Assembly (NCBI GenBank): GCA_022447185.1 | Contig: JAKVAY010000036.1 | Location: 107,139-171,138, forward strand | DNA: 64,000 nucleotides | Source of the DNA: Fuerstiella sp. | GTDB lineage: Bacteria; Planctomycetota; Planctomycetia; Planctomycetales; Planctomycetaceae | Direction of reading: 5' to 3' | Shown: positions 1-8,126 of the stretch, in pieces | How positions within the stretch are numbered: position 1 is the stretch's first letter | Layout of the letters: every line of letters starts with the position of its first letter | The notes under the pieces: generated by a model | Database searches by the model: none | What the model was told of the DNA's origin: nothing | What the model saw: the letters and a program-made list of their open reading frames with translations, nothing else | Position numbers and translations under genes: made by a program

Positions 1-128
1 CTTCCGGTGAGCTCCTGGCAACGGAAGACGCGTCACGACAGTCCCGATCCCCAAAAGACCCTGTCCTCAAGAGTTCCGGATTCCTGGAGAACAAGTGGTC
101 AGAAGAAGAGGTGAACTTGAATCGGTGA
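1..128 (+). CDS. C-terminal end of an upstream gene (tentative)
   Basis: The frame beginning at base 3 stays open for 41 codons and ends with TGA at 126-128. The translated tail is hydrophilic and charged, ending in a Glu/Asn-rich stretch with Trp (NKWSEEEVNLNR). That would fit the disordered C-terminus of a protein whose body lies left of the window. No domain is visible and the open frame is short enough to be chance, so the call rests only on frame length and its position just before the next gene. Confidence 0.3.
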   Translation, partial: SGELLATEDASRQSRSPKDPVLKSSGFLENKWSEEEVNLNR

Positions 129-201
129 CGCGGTTGCCGCAAAATGCTGCAGGATTCGTGAATCCTGTTACTCTAACTCTCTTAATTCTGACCGCAGCCA
201 A

Positions 202-834
202 ATGTCCATTGAACGTGCAGAGCAACTCAAGAAACAGCTGACCGACAAGTGGGTCGTTGTCAATTCAGGAGTTCCGGAACTCCGTCGCTTTGAGGAGCTC
301 ACGGGACGCGTCAAGACAGTCAACATGAACTGTCGCGCTCTGGTGGAATTCAACGGGCCGGAAGACATCAGCTGGTACGACATTGACCCAGGCGCACTCA
401 CAGTTGTGGATGCACCAAAGCCCAAAGAGAAGCCAGCAGCGACGCCCAAAGAAAAAGCTGCTCCTGCCGCCAGGCCAGCAGCAAAGGCCGCGGCTGGCGG
501 ATCCCCACTGGATAAAATCAGAGCTCAGGCGAGTGGAACAAAACCAGCGGGAGGGTCTCCACTGGATGCCATTCGAGCTCAGGCAGCCGGCACAGCGAAG
601 CCGGATGCAGCAAAACCATCCGCCGGTGGTTCACCCCTGGACAAAATCCGCGCCCAGTCCACCGCACCAAAAGCAAGCGTCGAAAACGCGGACATACCCC
701 CCGAACCCAATGTATCTGAGTCGGTTGAAGAGACTCCACCACCCGCACCTCCGGACACACCCTCTGTCGATACGACGGGAATGTCTCCTCTGGATATCAT
801 ACGCGCTCAGGGTGCATTCAAAGGCAACCAGTAA
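202..834 (+). CDS. Uncharacterised protein with four SPLDxIRAQ repeats
   Basis: 210 residues in two parts. Residues 1-70 look folded and beta-rich (KWVVVNSG, GRVKTV, RALVEFNG, WYDIDPGALTVV), like a small SH3/KOW-type barrel. Residues 71-210 are Pro/Ala/Lys-rich and probably disordered. Inside the tail the nonapeptide SPLDxIRAQ occurs four times, at residues 101-109, 119-127, 144-152 and 195-203, with x = K, A, K, I. The first three copies follow Gly-Gly; the last lies almost at the C-terminus. There is no signal peptide or membrane segment, so it is probably cytoplasmic. The repeats look like a short linear docking motif. I do not recognise the family, and any binding role is inference. Confidence 0.75.
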   Translation: MSIERAEQLKKQLTDKWVVVNSGVPELRRFEELTGRVKTVNMNCRALVEFNGPEDISWYDIDPGALTVVDAPKPKEKPAATPKEKAAPAARPAAKAAAGGSPLDKIRAQASGTKPAGGSPLDAIRAQAAGTAKPDAAKPSAGGSPLDKIRAQSTAPKASVENADIPPEPNVSESVEETPPPAPPDTPSVDTTGMSPLDIIRAQGAFKGNQ

Positions 835-1156
835 AGCCGTGCCCGTTTACTGGCCGTACCCATAGAGGATGTCGAAGGTGCCGTTTTCGATCCATGTTTT
901 TCGTGGATTAGCGGCGACGATCGACCTGGCGTCCCCGGGAACTGTCATGTACTGTCTGCACTATGTGATCCATACCATAGGAAAATCACCTGCGGCAGGA
1001 CGACCATCTCAGAAATAAGGTTGACCGGAAAAGCTCCGGCTTCCAATATTGATTCTGTACCCGCGTGAACAATTGACCTTGCTTCAATATTCCGTCGTCC
1101 GGGACACTGCATCCGTTGCCCATGCACCCTTCTTCTACGCATCTCAGGCCTCCGCC
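835..1156. other. Intergenic stretch, no gene seen
   Basis: No convincing coding frame. A possible weak promoter for the next gene is TTGACC at 1021-1026, then a 17-base spacer and CAATAT. The -10 box matches the consensus poorly, so I do not list it separately. Confidence 0.4.
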
Positions 1157-1978
1157 ATGAATTGCCGAATTGCTTCCGTTGTCTTCACTGTCGTCACTTT
1201 CTGTTACACGGGATTGCCGGACTGCTTAGGACAAGGATTGATTTTCAGCCTGCCCGAGGATGGCACTGGAGTCGAATACGCGGGCAGGATAATTCAGGAA
1301 ACAATGCGTCCTGAACAGAAAGATGGCAGGGAAACTCTCACATGGAACCGTGAATTGTCGGTCAAGTCGGTTGGGCGCGAATATGCTGAGTACAACGGAG
1401 AATCCCAGCCGTGCCGATGGATCGAAATTAAAGTTGTGACGGGGACATCAGGAGCCACCGGAATTGACGCTGGCCCGGCCGGATCGCGGATATACAAGAT
1501 TTTGGTACCCGAAAGCAAAGTCATGGATGTTCCCGTGGATGCAGAATCAATTCCGAACGCCGTGTTGCCGATCGTAAAAGGATTTCGACGAGTTGGCGAA
1601 GACCAGGCTGAACAAATCAACAGCCGTGGTCTGGTTGTCTACCCAACATTGTGTCTGCTGGCGAACTATGAGTCGCCGAATGAGGTGTCACGATCGGAAC
1701 CGGTTGACAGTATTGGCCGTCGGGAAACCTTCGATAGTCGCCATATGAAGGGCAAAACTGTTCGCGAACGTCCGGAGTCCCGCTCAACAAACACTGGTGA
1801 TTTCTGGGTAAGTCACGAAGTCCCGTTTGGCCTGGCCAGGTGGTCCGTACAGGTCGTTCGCGAGTTAAAGGGGTCCACAGAGGATCGCGCCAATTTCCGT
1901 CAGATCAGTTCTGTGAGCTGCGAAATGAAAGTGCGTGAAATTCTGCGGGTGGCCGAATCGGAGTTGGTCACAGAATAA
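1157..1978 (+). CDS. Putative secreted protein, unknown function
   Basis: 273 residues from the ATG at 1157. I chose this start because it gives an N-terminal signal-like segment (MNCRIASVVFTVVTFCYTG) followed by a likely cleavage region. The longer frame from 1049 would bury that segment. The mature part is mixed alpha/beta without recognisable motifs. It contains repeated charged stretches and a Val/Tyr-rich middle (LVVYPTLCLLANYESP). No cysteine pairs or metal sites stand out. It is flanked by the repeat protein upstream and the GGDEF protein downstream and does not appear tightly coupled to either. I do not recognise the family; the exported location is inferred from the N-terminus. Confidence 0.6.
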   Translation: MNCRIASVVFTVVTFCYTGLPDCLGQGLIFSLPEDGTGVEYAGRIIQETMRPEQKDGRETLTWNRELSVKSVGREYAEYNGESQPCRWIEIKVVTGTSGATGIDAGPAGSRIYKILVPESKVMDVPVDAESIPNAVLPIVKGFRRVGEDQAEQINSRGLVVYPTLCLLANYESPNEVSRSEPVDSIGRRETFDSRHMKGKTVRERPESRSTNTGDFWVSHEVPFGLARWSVQVVRELKGSTEDRANFRQISSVSCEMKVREILRVAESELVTE

Positions 1979-2266
1979 TTCTGTAAAAACCGCCTGTACC
2001 ACTTCGTCCAGACGCAGTCCTGCGGGTTGTAACGTGTCTGTGCATTCTGATTTCCCTGCTGCTGATACCTTGGGCGCGCCCGTCGCCCTTTCATGGCCTA
2101 GAGTAAACCAGCCACCTGATCAGTTAAATTGCACCACAGCAGATGGTGATCTTCACAAACACCAGACTGAAACGATTGCTGATCTGATTCCCATTGCACC
2201 GATTCAGGAGCAATCCGGGCTGTGATTTCGGCTTATCATCAACGGAATCTTTGCGAGAAGTGACTT

Positions 2267-4417
2267 GTGAACTCGGTGTCTGAAACAACTTTGGCAACGA
2301 CTCCGTTCTGCAGGACTGTGTCTGCAGTCCCAACCGATTCGTCTGCAATCATCACTCATCTGCTGCTTCTGTCTGAACAGGCTCTGCTGGAACACGAAGC
2401 ATGCTCTGAACCGCCAATCATTCCTCGCAATGCCCTGCTGATGCTGCTGCGCACAATGAAGCTTCGTTGCCCTTCGGTCGTCGCCCACGGCCAGCGGATC
2501 GCAACAATCAGCAGCGGCCTCGCTCAACTGCTTGGCTGGAACAATTCGGAACGTCGCATTCTTGAAATTGCCGGTCTGCTTCACGATCTCGGAAAGGTGG
2601 GCGTACCGGAGCATATTGTCCAAAAACCCGGGAAGCTGAGTTCTGAAGAGTACGACTTCGTGAGTCAATATCATCAGGCCGCTGTTTGCCTGCTGCAGGC
2701 TTTAAAGGCCAACAGCAGCCTGGTGACGATGCTGACTCTGATGCCGTGCAATTTTGACGCCGCCGGCGTGGAGAAAAATGACGGCGGTGTGACAGTGGAA
2801 CTGCCGCTGGGATCCCGAATACTGGCGGTGGCGGACGCATACGACTCGCTCAGTAGTCCCAAAGCGTATCGTCGAAGGATGACCCACGAAGAAGTCATGA
2901 AGGTTCTTCACGATCATTCCGGTACACGCTATGACGGCAATGTCGTTTCCGCGATGGAACGCTGGCACGAACTGGAAGCCCACGTTCTGTTTGACCAGAT
3001 GGAGCCGTTTGGCCAGCAGGATTCACCACAGCTTTCTCCGGAGCAGCACGACGAGGTCGTCGTATTGACTCAGATTCTGCAGATGCTTTACCAGTTTCAG
3101 ATTCTGTATGATGGTTATTTCATCACCAACGCCGGCGGTGACTACTGTGTCTGGTCAGATGGCATGCCGGGGCTGACCGGTCGACCAATAGAAGCGATTC
3201 TCGGACGCCCGTGGCAGTCATCCGACGTCCAATTATCTCCGACTAGCCGGACAGACGAAAACGATTCTCAGGATGAAACCATTCCACAGGTCCTGCGGAA
3301 CAGGACAGCTCAATTCGCCAGCCGCGTGTGTACCGTCAGTGATTCGCAGCAGTTGAATGTAGATGTCCACACCATGCCTGTATCAAATCATCAACAGCAG
3401 ATCACCGGTGCAGCTCAGTTGTTTCGCTGCAAGGGCGGCGTACGTCGGAAAACACGTGAATACGCAGAACTAAAACTGGCGGCAACACGTGACGCACTCA
3501 CGGGAGTAGCAAATCGTGGTCAGCTGGAAACGCAACTTCGGCATATGATAGATGATTACCACAACCACGAGGGCGGCCGCCATCTGAGCGTTGTGTTTCT
3601 GGATGTCGATCGCTTCAAAAGCATCAACGACACATTTGGCCACAAAGCAGGTGACCAGGTTTTGGTGGATTTGACCCGATTGCTGCAGAACGAGACGTAT
3701 TCCGGAGAGATCATCGCTCGATACGGTGGTGAAGAATTCGTCGTCGTGTGTCCAGATACGGATTTGCAGTCTGCAGTCCGACGAGCAGAACGACTACGCC
3801 TTGCGGTAAAACATATTTCCGCAGGCGGTATCTCAGGACTCACTGTCACGTCGTCGTTTGGCGTTGCGACGGCACGTTTGGGAGATTCTGCACAGACGCT
3901 TCTGGAACGTGCAGACATGAGTCTGTTTCGAGCGAAAGAAGGTGGACGAAACAGAACATGCTCGGAAGGTGAGGAAGAAGATCCGGAGCTGACAACCTGT
4001 GAACTCGCATCTTCGGATGACAGCAACTCTAAAGTCAGACTGATTGACGGTGCACTGCATTACAGCGACACCATTGATGTGTCGACATCGCTGGAAATCA
4101 CTGCAATCAAGCTTGACGCGTACCTGAACGCAACAGGCATCGATGTCAGGTCGCAGGATCAGGGCATGCTCAAGCTCCAGGCAGGACGCTACGGGTTCTC
4201 TCGACGCTGGGGACCTACTCCCGATCGTCAGCCGGTGGAAATCGAGGTTCAATTCGAGACGCAGAGGCAAACGGACCCATCGTCAGGCAGGCAGAAAACT
4301 GTACACTTTGTTTCAGTCACGATGCAGCCTGTCGGCCGGCTGCCTGACGCAGGCATTTTCAAAACCCGCTGCAGCCAACTGATTCAGGAGATGCGAGCGT
4401 ATCTTCTGAGTTCCTGA
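2267..4417 (+). CDS. Diguanylate cyclase with degenerate HD-GYP-like domain
   Basis: 716 residues from a GTG preceded by GAGAAG. Order: an HD-type region (about 60-240), a possible PAS-like sensory segment (280-390), a GGDEF domain (405-560) and a C-terminal beta-rich region (590-716). The HD part keeps His74, LHDLGK (His106/Asp107) and ADAYD, but the HHExxDGxGYP signature of c-di-GMP phosphodiesterases is replaced (CNFDAAGVEKNDGG). GGDEF has DALTG, FLDVDRFKSIND and an intact GGEEF at 487-491. The upstream RxxD inhibitory site is absent. I infer a cytoplasmic c-di-GMP synthase with an HD domain that is a sensor or acts on something else. There is no transmembrane segment. A terminator follows. 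Confidence 0.85.
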   Translation: MNSVSETTLATTPFCRTVSAVPTDSSAIITHLLLLSEQALLEHEACSEPPIIPRNALLMLLRTMKLRCPSVVAHGQRIATISSGLAQLLGWNNSERRILEIAGLLHDLGKVGVPEHIVQKPGKLSSEEYDFVSQYHQAAVCLLQALKANSSLVTMLTLMPCNFDAAGVEKNDGGVTVELPLGSRILAVADAYDSLSSPKAYRRRMTHEEVMKVLHDHSGTRYDGNVVSAMERWHELEAHVLFDQMEPFGQQDSPQLSPEQHDEVVVLTQILQMLYQFQILYDGYFITNAGGDYCVWSDGMPGLTGRPIEAILGRPWQSSDVQLSPTSRTDENDSQDETIPQVLRNRTAQFASRVCTVSDSQQLNVDVHTMPVSNHQQQITGAAQLFRCKGGVRRKTREYAELKLAATRDALTGVANRGQLETQLRHMIDDYHNHEGGRHLSVVFLDVDRFKSINDTFGHKAGDQVLVDLTRLLQNETYSGEIIARYGGEEFVVVCPDTDLQSAVRRAERLRLAVKHISAGGISGLTVTSSFGVATARLGDSAQTLLERADMSLFRAKEGGRNRTCSEGEEEDPELTTCELASSDDSNSKVRLIDGALHYSDTIDVSTSLEITAIKLDAYLNATGIDVRSQDQGMLKLQAGRYGFSRRWGPTPDRQPVEIEVQFETQRQTDPSSGRQKTVHFVSVTMQPVGRLPDAGIFKTRCSQLIQEMRAYLLSS

Positions 4418-4451
4418 CGGTTTACTCCACTCGACCGGAATGCCGCGATAA

Positions 4452-4486
4452 ACAGCAGGCAAGTCACCCACTGCTGTGATTTTTTT
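4452..4486 (+). terminator. Rho-independent terminator of the GGDEF gene
   Basis: A 7-bp stem (ACAGCAG at 4452-4458 with CTGCTGT at 4471-4477) is followed by GA and a run of seven T. It lies between the stop of the GGDEF gene and the end of the convergent rpoD. Confidence 0.75.
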
Positions 4487-4497
4487 AACGAGAGTGA

Positions 4498-6234
4498 TCA
4501 GTTGACAGCAACAGCATTGTCTTCCGGCACATCTTCCGACTGTTCGTCGGCAGCATGATCCGCCATGTGATCCACAAACCCTTTTAGGTGGATAGCACGT
4601 GTATGGTGCTGTAGTTTTTTGAGCGCCTTGCTTTCGATTTGACGAATTCGCTCACGCGTTACCTTAAAGATACGACCGGTTTCTTCGAGCGTGTAACTGT
4701 ACCCATCGCCCAGACCATATCGCAGTTTTATAATTTCACGCTCCCGGTACGTGAGACTCTTGAGCACATGATCGATCTTGTCGCGAAGCATCTGTTTCGC
4801 GGCAGATTCGGCCGGGCTTTGTTCGTGCGAGTCTTCCAGAAACTCACCGAAGCTGCTGTCCTCACTTTCACCTACCGGAGTATCCAGACTGATAGGATGC
4901 TTCCACGTCTTCATAATGCGTTCAGTTTCCTCGATGCTCATTCCAACCGCTTCGGCCAGCTCTTCGTTGCTGGGTTCACGGCCGGTTGCCTGTCGAATTT
5001 CTTCCGCCTTCGACTTAAGCATCGAGATATTCTGAAACATATGAACTGGAATACGGATCGTTCGAGCATGGTCAGCAACAGCTCGAGTAATCGCCTGACG
5101 AATCCACCACGTGGCATACGTCGAAAACTTGTAACCTCGACGATACTCGTATTTCTCAACGCCACGCATCAGACCCGCATTACCTTCCTGGATCAGGTCC
5201 AGGAAACTCAGTCCACGATTGCGATATTTTTTGGCAATTGACACCACAAGACGCAGGTTACCACCTGACAGCTTTTGCTTTGCATCAGTCCAGGCATCCA
5301 TGCGACTACGGATTTCCTGACATCGAGCCAGATACTGACTCGGGGTTTCAAGAACCATTCGAACGTATTCTTCCAGCTCTCGCTCCAGAGAAAGACGCTC
5401 GGATTCAGCTGTTCGTAATCCACTCAGGCAGGCAATTTCATCCTGCAGTTGCTCGATGCGGTGACCGATCTGCAGCATTCGTTTCATGACAGGCTGCATA
5501 CGATGCGTTCTGACACTGAGCTCCTCACAGAGCGTACACATCTTCACCCGTCGATCGCGGATCCTGTTGTAAAGTGTTGTCTTTGTCGGGTCGTCGTCGG
5601 ACAGATCCTGCCAAGTCAGAAAATCTGATTCGTTGTCGGCCATCAGAACCCTCAACGTATTCAGATTCGTATCCATACGACCTTCAATCTGCTCCTTGCG
5701 AACATCTTCAGTTTCAGATGTTCGAAGAGTCCGCTCGAAAGGCAATTCGCCTCGCTGAACTTTTTCAATCGTATCGACGGCGATTCGCAGTGCGAAATCT
5801 GATTCAACAACATGCCGCCGCATTCGCTTGCGAGTGATTTCAATCTGCTTGGCAAGGAAAATTTCACGATCGCGGCTGAGCAGTGGAATATTGCCCATCT
5901 GGCTCAAATACATTCGAATCGGATCGCGAGAAGAAAGTGCAGAGGTCTCAGCTCCCAGCAGTGCTCGAGCGGCCTTTTCGGCCTGCTCTTCCTTTATGGC
6001 TTCCTCGATCGGTTCCGGCTCCAGCGGAATATCCGGATCTTCGATGAAATCCAGACGTTCAACATCCATCGCTTTGATCAGATCATCGACCATAGCCGGA
6101 TCGCCACCTTCGTCAGGCAACCAGGCATGTGCCTGCTGAATCGTCACGAAGCCTCGTTCCCTGGCCGACTGAATGATCGCCTTCATTCCTGTATCCAGAC
6201 GATGCACGCGAATCCCCTTTGTTTTGATGCTCAT
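4498..6234 (-). CDS. rpoD: Primary RNA polymerase sigma factor (sigma70)
   Basis: Housekeeping sigma factor that directs core RNA polymerase to promoters. 578 residues from the ATG at 6234. An in-frame extension to 6381 has no sigma-like sequence and was not used. Visible parts: a short region 1.1-like N-terminus ([20 protein letters not shown]), region 1.2 ([18 protein letters not shown]), a non-conserved acidic and helical segment, region 2 ([20 protein letters not shown] through [16 protein letters not shown]), region 3, and region 4 with [15 protein letters not shown] and the helix-turn-helix [16 protein letters not shown]. The C-terminus runs about 30 residues past region 4 as an acidic tail ending NAVAVN, which is unusual. 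A long hairpin-rich non-coding region precedes the gene. Confidence 0.97.
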   Translation of the reverse strand: MSIKTKGIRVHRLDTGMKAIIQSARERGFVTIQQAHAWLPDEGGDPAMVDDLIKAMDVERLDFIEDPDIPLEPEPIEEAIKEEQAEKAARALLGAETSALSSRDPIRMYLSQMGNIPLLSRDREIFLAKQIEITRKRMRRHVVESDFALRIAVDTIEKVQRGELPFERTLRTSETEDVRKEQIEGRMDTNLNTLRVLMADNESDFLTWQDLSDDDPTKTTLYNRIRDRRVKMCTLCEELSVRTHRMQPVMKRMLQIGHRIEQLQDEIACLSGLRTAESERLSLERELEEYVRMVLETPSQYLARCQEIRSRMDAWTDAKQKLSGGNLRLVVSIAKKYRNRGLSFLDLIQEGNAGLMRGVEKYEYRRGYKFSTYATWWIRQAITRAVADHARTIRIPVHMFQNISMLKSKAEEIRQATGREPSNEELAEAVGMSIEETERIMKTWKHPISLDTPVGESEDSSFGEFLEDSHEQSPAESAAKQMLRDKIDHVLKSLTYREREIIKLRYGLGDGYSYTLEETGRIFKVTRERIRQIESKALKKLQHHTRAIHLKGFVDHMADHAADEQSEDVPEDNAVAVN

Positions 6235-6522
6235 GTGTGGTGTCAGGAGGGACCGACAGGCGGTATAGCAGCTAAACCGTCGTCGGACTGAGTCCCGTTC
6301 GATCTGTAGAATCGTCCGGAACCACCTGAATGAGGCCGTCGCCCTGTCAAATACGAGTGTCCGTGCCTCCGTGTGAGACACACGTCCATGAATACCTGTT
6401 TACTGGTTGGTTGATTCGTGTGTCGTTGAACACAGGCGAATCTTCAGCATACCGGTGTTTGGAAAAAATCAATCGACTGGATACCGAATTTCGATTATCA
6501 GTCGCGAGTCCTTCAATGTACA

Positions 6523-6553
6523 CCACGGATGCCAACGTCGTTGCCATCCGTGG
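6523..6553. repeat. Long inverted repeat upstream of rpoD
   Basis: CCACGGATG (6523-6531) pairs with CATCCGTGG (6545-6553), and CAAC (6533-6536) pairs with GTTG (6540-6543) around a 3-base loop. A single C-C mismatch separates the two helices. The 13 paired positions are too regular for chance. It lies about 290 bases upstream of the rpoD start and could form in either strand's RNA. There is no T-run on either side, so it is not a standard terminator. Confidence 0.5.
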
Positions 6554-6821
6554 GACTCTTCGACGGACAGACGTCGCAAAAAAAAAATCAGGCCGGACCG
6601 GCACGTCCGTCAAACGCACGGTGAGGCTGAGCAGGAAACAAAGAACCTGTAACTTGGCCCTGATACGACGGCAGGACAGCACGACCGAATTGAACGCAGA
6701 GTGGCCGGGACACCAGCGTCATCCCGCCACGTAACCGGACAATACGCTGGTCAATTGAATGCATGTGCCCCATCACAGCGGTTCCCCGACTCCTTCAGGA
6801 TTCCAGTCTTTGGGTCATTCT

Positions 6822-7066
6822 GAGGCTGGCAGCGGCCAATCAACCTGCGCTGGTCGCCTCGATTCATTCGTTTGGGAGACCTACCACAGGACGCTCGTGC
6901 CGTGGCACGAGCGAATGAGCTGCGTCTGGTGGTCTCCTGCCCACACTTCTACAAGCCCGATTATTCGCGTGAAGTCTCTCATTCGTCAACCGGTTGGCGG
7001 CTTCAAATCAATCGGATTTTCCGATTGATACCGTGAAAACGTGCCTGAAACAGACACGTTTTACTT
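6822..7066 (+). ncRNA. Candidate structured RNA between rpoD and smpB
   Basis: This stretch has no convincing gene but holds a series of strong hairpins. First, GAGGC/GCCTC plus CAGCG/CGCTG at 6822-6860. Second, a composite element whose outer helix is GGAGACC(T)ACCA (6875-6886) with TGGTGGTCTCC (6927-6937), enclosing a 9-bp hairpin at 6892-6913. Third, ATCAATCGG/CCGATTGAT at 7007-7029. Fourth, a terminator-like hairpin at 7036-7062. The order, with the last hairpins placed as terminators, fits a plus-strand non-coding RNA. I looked for tmRNA, SRP and RNase P signatures and did not see them. The RNA identity is unknown and the boundaries are only outer limits. Confidence 0.4.
7036..7062 (+). 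terminator. Terminator-like hairpin, possibly bidirectional
   Basis: AAAACGTG (7036-7043) pairs with CACGTTTT (7055-7062) around an 11-base loop. The stem has an A-tract on one side and a T-tract on the other, as in bidirectional terminators. A second 9-bp hairpin at 7007-7029 lies just before it. Confidence 0.5.
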
Positions 7067-7262
7067 AATCTAGCAGATCTCGTGCCATATATGGTTGAAC
7101 TTCGATCTGGAGCGTACGGTCTGAGGCGGGAACGTTCAGGCTCGGCAGAAAACGTGTAGATTGCTTTGTCAAACAAACAAAACGAGTGTTACGAGATGAC
7201 AAAATGAATCACGCAATGGATTTGGCCAAATATCTCCTGTTTTGAGAAATTGAAAATCAACC

Positions 7263-7757
7263 ATGGCCGGAAAAAAATCAAAAAAAAAGGCTTCAATCGA
7301 AAATCCCAATTCCAGAACGGTGTGTCAGAATCGTAAGGCAAGACACGAATACGACGTGCTGGATCAACTCGATTGCGGAATTCAGTTATACGGCAGCGAA
7401 GTCAAGAGCATCCGTAACAACAAGGTGTCAATCGATGAGGCATACGGCCGAGTTGAGGGCAAAGAAATTTGGCTGGTCAATTGCGATATCGCCGAATATC
7501 CCCAAGCAACAATCGTGAATCACGATCGACGTCGCAAACGCAAACTCCTCCTTCACCGACGTGAAATTCACAGGTTCGCAGAGTCCGGCGAACAACAGGG
7601 ATTGACGCTTGTCCCACTGGCTGTCCTGATTCAACGAGGATTTGTGAAAGTCCGACTCGGGCTGTGTCGAGGGCGAAAGTTACATGACAAGCGGGATCGT
7701 CTCAGGAAACAGGCCGATCGTCTCGAAATGGACGCTGCCATTCGAAAGCGACGCTAG
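7263..7757 (+). CDS. smpB: SsrA (tmRNA)-binding protein SmpB
   Basis: Binds tmRNA and delivers it to stalled ribosomes for trans-translation. 164 residues, normal for the family. The conserved core is plain: NRKARHEYDVLDQLDCGIQL, GSEVKSIR, EAYGRVEGKEIWLVNCDIAEY, the basic RRRKRKLLLHRREIHR, then LTLVPLAV and GFVKVRLGLCRGRKLHDKRD. The N-terminus has a lysine cluster (AGKKSKKKAS), and the C-terminal basic tail, which acts in the mRNA channel, is present. The tmRNA gene itself is not recognisable next door; the structured non-coding region upstream lacks the usual tmRNA end sequences. A hairpin follows the stop. Confidence 0.97.
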   Translation: MAGKKSKKKASIENPNSRTVCQNRKARHEYDVLDQLDCGIQLYGSEVKSIRNNKVSIDEAYGRVEGKEIWLVNCDIAEYPQATIVNHDRRRKRKLLLHRREIHRFAESGEQQGLTLVPLAVLIQRGFVKVRLGLCRGRKLHDKRDRLRKQADRLEMDAAIRKRR

Positions 7758-7808
7758 TTGACCTGTTTTCCCGACTCAGCATCCAAATGGCATCTGATTT
7801 GCTGCACA

Positions 7809-7838
7809 GAGACTGCGCTGCGGACTTACCGCAGTCTC
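7809..7838 (+). terminator. Hairpin downstream of smpB
   Basis: GAGACTGCG (7809-7817) pairs with CGCAGTCTC (7830-7838). An alternative smaller hairpin, CTGCGG/CCGCAG, nests in the same bases. There is no T-run, so termination is only possible. The rest of 7758-8126 shows no gene. Confidence 0.35.
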
Positions 7839-8126
7839 AATTCAGAGGCTTCGGATCCGTCGACCAAAAAGCTGACCTCTGCCATCCGGTAGAGAGAAGT
7901 GAAACTATTCTTCGCCGTATTCCGGCCCTCCTCCCTGCACTATTTACAACGTTCCGCCTGGCAGATCTTACAATCCTTCTGCTCAACCATTGCTGGTCAC
8001 TGCTGTTAATTCGTCTGAATCGGATATGCCATACTGCGCCAATTGGGTCCGCTCCGTAAGGCAAACCTCCGACCAGCAACTCCCAATTCAACTCTCCCAT
8101 CAGAATACTCTGGCAAGGAAGCCACG

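Noticed and set aside
835-1156. Promoter TTGACC-17-CAATAT
   Set aside because: The -10 box matches the consensus in only three positions, so it is mentioned only as a possibility.
5812-6291. 159-residue frame antisense to rpoD
   Set aside because: It lies fully within rpoD in a conserved coding region, so it is a shadow frame.
6822-7066. RNase P RNA or SRP RNA as the identity of the structured region
   Set aside because: The universally conserved segments of RNase P (GAGGAAAGTC-type) and SRP (GGAAGNAGCA-type) are absent.
6235-7262. tmRNA gene beside smpB
   Set aside because: No tmRNA-like 5' or 3' tRNA-half, no GGTTCGA T-arm and no tag reading frame ending in Ala-Ala were visible on either strand.
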